From Streptomyces flaveus (lineage in GTDB: Bacteria; Actinomycetota; Actinomycetes; Streptomycetales; Streptomycetaceae), in contig NZ_BMPQ01000046.1 of the NCBI RefSeq assembly GCF_014647675.1, positions 1 through 55,171 on the forward strand: a stretch of DNA of 55,171 nt. Reading direction: 5' to 3'. The notes beneath the pieces were generated by a model. The model saw nothing but the letters and a program-made list of their open reading frames with translations, had not been told where the DNA came from and did not search any database. Made by a program: the position numbers and the translations under genes. Positions within the stretch are counted from its first letter, which is position 1, and the number at the start of each line of letters is the position of its first letter. This document shows positions 53,081-55,171 of this stretch, piece by piece.

Positions 53081-55014
53081 TCCTGTTTCTCCTTGGACAT
53101 GGGCTCCTTGGCGGCGAGTTCGGCCTCCGTGACGGCCAGGCTCGCCTCCTGGGTCGCCAGTCCCGCACTGATCCGTCCCGCGATCTCGACGGGTGTGAGA
53201 CCGATGTCGGCCAGCACCTCCCCGCGCTTGGCGTGCGCGAGGAACTGCTCGGGAATCCCGAATCGCCGTACGGGCACGTCGACTTCGGCATCGCCGAGCG
53301 CGAGAGCGACCGCCGCGCCCACGCCGGCGGCCCGGCTGTTGTCCTCGACGACGGCGACCAGGCGGTGCTCGGCGGCGAGCGGAGGCAGCGCGGGATCGAC
53401 GGGTTTGACCCAACGCGGGTCCACCACCGTGCAGTTGACGCCCCGCGCCTCCAACAGCTCGGCCGCCTGGAGACACACCGGCGCCATCACACCGACAGCG
53501 ACCAGGAGCACTTCGGGCCTCTCTCCCCGGTGCAGGACGTCCAGACCGCCCACCCGGTCGACCGCCTCGATCGACGGTCCCACCGACTCCTTGGGGAAGC
53601 GCAGCAGCGTCGGTGCGTCGTCCACGGCGACCGCCTCCCGCAGCTGGGCCCGCAGTTGGTCGGCGTCACGCGGCGCGGCGATCCTCAGCCCCGGCACGAC
53701 CTGCAGGATGGACATGTCCCACATGCCGTTGTGCGACGGCCCGTCAACTCCGGTGACACCGGCCCGGTCGAGCACGAAGGTCACTCCGCAGCGATGCAGC
53801 GCCACATCCATCAGCAGCTGGTCGAAGGCACGGTTCAGGAAGGTCGCGTACACCGCGACGACCGGATGCAGTCCGCCCGTCGCGAGCCCGGCCGCGGACA
53901 CCGCGGCGTGCTGCTCGGCGATGCCGACGTCCCACACCCGGTCGGGGAACCGCTCCGCGAACTTCGCCAGGCCCACCGGGTGCAGCATGGCCGCCGTGAT
54001 CGCCACAACGTCCTCGCGCTCCTCCCCGATCCGTACGATCTCGTCGCCGAACACCGAGGTCCAGGCAGGTCCGTTGGAGGGCGAAAGCGGCTCGCAGGTG
54101 AGCGGGTCCATCACGCCGACCGTGTGGAAGTGGTCCTCCTCGTGGGCGAGCGCGGGTTCGTAACCGCGCCCCTTCTCGGTGAGGCAGTGGATGAGTACGG
54201 GCCCATGGAAGCGTTTCGCACGCCGCAGCGCCGACTCCACCGCGCCCACGTCGTGCCCGTCGATCGGCCCGACGTACTTCAGTCCCAGGTCCTCGAACAT
54301 GCCCTGCGGGGCGAACGCGTCCTTGAAGCCCTTCTTCGCGCCGTGCAGCGATTCGTAGATCGTGTTCCCGATGACCGGCGTGCTCAGCAGTACGTCCTTG
54401 CCCCAGGCCAGCACCTTCTCGTAGCTGTCGGTGGTGCGCAGGGTGGCGAGGTGGTTGGCGAGGCCGCCTATGGTCGGCGAGTACGAGCGCTCGTTGTCGT
54501 TGACGACGATGATCAGCGGCCGGTCCTTGGCGGCGGCGATGTTGTTCAGCGCCTCCCACGCCATGCCGCCGGTGAGCGCGCCGTCCCCGATGACCGCGAC
54601 GACATGGTTCTTCTCCCCCTGCACCTGGCGGGCCTTGGCGAGCCCGTCGGCCCAGCCGAGCACGGTGGACGCGTGGCTGTTCTCGATGATGTCGTGCTCG
54701 GACTCCTCGCGTGACGGGTAGCCGGAGAGACCTCCCTTGCCGCGCAGCTTGGAGAAGTCCTGACGTCCTGTCAGGAGTTTGTGTACGTAGCTCTGGTGGC
54801 CGGTGTCCCACAGGATGCGGTCGACGGGCGACTCGAAGACCCGGTGAAGCGCGATGGAGAGCTCCACCACCCCCAGATTGGGCCCGAGATGACCGCCGGT
54901 CCTGGCCACCGCGTGCACCAGGAACTCCCGGATCTCGTCCGCCAGTTGGTTGATCTCCGCCTCGGACAGCGCCTTCAGGTCGCGTGGTTGCCGGATGGTC
55001 TCCAGAATCGTCAC
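53077..55014 (-). CDS. dxs: 1-deoxy-D-xylulose-5-phosphate synthase
   Basis: A 645-residue DXS. RTGGHLGPNLGVVELSIALHRVF is followed by WDTGHQSYVHKLLTGR, the TPP motif VIGDGALTGGMAWEALNN with VVNDNERS, and in the second half GIAEQHAAVSAAGLATGG with the catalytic Glu. It makes DXP from pyruvate and glyceraldehyde-3-P, the first MEP step. A second, cluster-specific dxs beside ispG and hpnO is usual in Streptomyces hopanoid clusters. ATG 55014. Confidence 0.95.
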   Translation of the reverse strand: MTILETIRQPRDLKALSEAEINQLADEIREFLVHAVARTGGHLGPNLGVVELSIALHRVFESPVDRILWDTGHQSYVHKLLTGRQDFSKLRGKGGLSGYPSREESEHDIIENSHASTVLGWADGLAKARQVQGEKNHVVAVIGDGALTGGMAWEALNNIAAAKDRPLIIVVNDNERSYSPTIGGLANHLATLRTTDSYEKVLAWGKDVLLSTPVIGNTIYESLHGAKKGFKDAFAPQGMFEDLGLKYVGPIDGHDVGAVESALRRAKRFHGPVLIHCLTEKGRGYEPALAHEEDHFHTVGVMDPLTCEPLSPSNGPAWTSVFGDEIVRIGEEREDVVAITAAMLHPVGLAKFAERFPDRVWDVGIAEQHAAVSAAGLATGGLHPVVAVYATFLNRAFDQLLMDVALHRCGVTFVLDRAGVTGVDGPSHNGMWDMSILQVVPGLRIAAPRDADQLRAQLREAVAVDDAPTLLRFPKESVGPSIEAVDRVGGLDVLHRGERPEVLLVAVGVMAPVCLQAAELLEARGVNCTVVDPRWVKPVDPALPPLAAEHRLVAVVEDNSRAAGVGAAVALALGDAEVDVPVRRFGIPEQFLAHAKRGEVLADIGLTPVEIAGRISAGLATQEASLAVTEAELAAKEPMSKEKQE

Positions 55015-55042
55015 GCCAGGGCCCCCTCTCGGTCCGTGCTGT

Positions 55043-55171
55043 TCAACTCACGGTGACGGCCGGATCCCCCGACGCGACGCCGTCCTTCTGCATCTGTTCG
55101 GCGATCTTCATCGCCTCGTCGATCAGGGTCTCCACGATCTTCGACTCGGGCACCGTCTTGATGACCTCGCC
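55043..55171 (-). CDS. ispG: ispG, C-terminal end (partial)
   Basis: The last 42 codons on the minus strand read GEVIKTVPESKIVETLIDEAMKIAEQMQKDG, then VASGDPAVTVS and stop. This is the typical C-terminus of IspG (GcpE), the 4Fe-4S HMBPP synthase of the MEP pathway. The gene continues beyond the right edge. It lies just upstream of dxs (28-bp gap), in the expected hopanoid-cluster order. Confidence 0.9.
   Translation of the reverse strand, partial: GEVIKTVPESKIVETLIDEAMKIAEQMQKDGVASGDPAVTVS

Overview
The window is high-GC actinobacterial DNA, almost certainly from a Streptomyces chromosome. The evidence is strong third-position G/C bias, many GTG starts and tightly overlapping operons. It also holds a conservon (cvnABCD), a c-di-AMP riboswitch in front of a LysM/M23 peptidase, and the end of a hopanoid gene cluster (ispG-dxs-hpnO).

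Region 1 (1-16784) is a catabolic locus. After a relic of an aromatic FAD-hydroxylase (378-686) comes a minus-strand F420-type luciferase-like oxidoreductase. It faces a five-gene branched-chain-amino-acid-type ABC transporter (livFGHMK). Next come a TetR regulator and an operon with an SDR dehydrogenase, enoyl-CoA hydratase, alpha-methylacyl-CoA racemase, acyl-CoA ligase, thiolase, acyl-CoA dehydrogenase, a broken second enoyl-CoA hydratase and a CaiB-type CoA-transferase. Together these can import an acid, activate it, epimerise an alpha-methyl centre and run full beta-oxidation. Copies of one motif (TTAACGAACGATCG / AACGATCGTT) sit in front of four transcription units, including tetR, so the locus looks like one TetR regulon. 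The substrate is inferred to be a methyl-branched acid.

Region 2 (about 16785-32604) is an accessory, mosaic region full of debris. It holds a truncated DUF2637 gene, a 3' tRNA-like fragment, an IS3-family element that has cut the 5' end off an unknown gene, an unusual McrBC-like restriction pair, an orphan CHAT caspase-like protein, a transposase remnant, a decayed transglutaminase-like gene, a VOC protein, a PucR regulator and a secreted DUF4394 protein. It ends with a frameshifted tyrosine integrase lying against tRNA-Pro(GGG).

Region 3 (32605-55171) looks like ordinary chromosome. It has a split transketolase pair behind a SoxR/MerR-like promoter, a DUF2264 protein, the conservon with a GAF protein, an MBL hydrolase, an amino-acid dehydrogenase with a TetR, and a nested inverted-repeat intergenic element. 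It continues with a GDSL esterase, a DUF6250 protein, the riboswitch-controlled peptidase, a GH36 alpha-galactosidase, a tyrosine phosphatase, and the hopanoid genes hpnO, dxs and a partial ispG running off the right edge.
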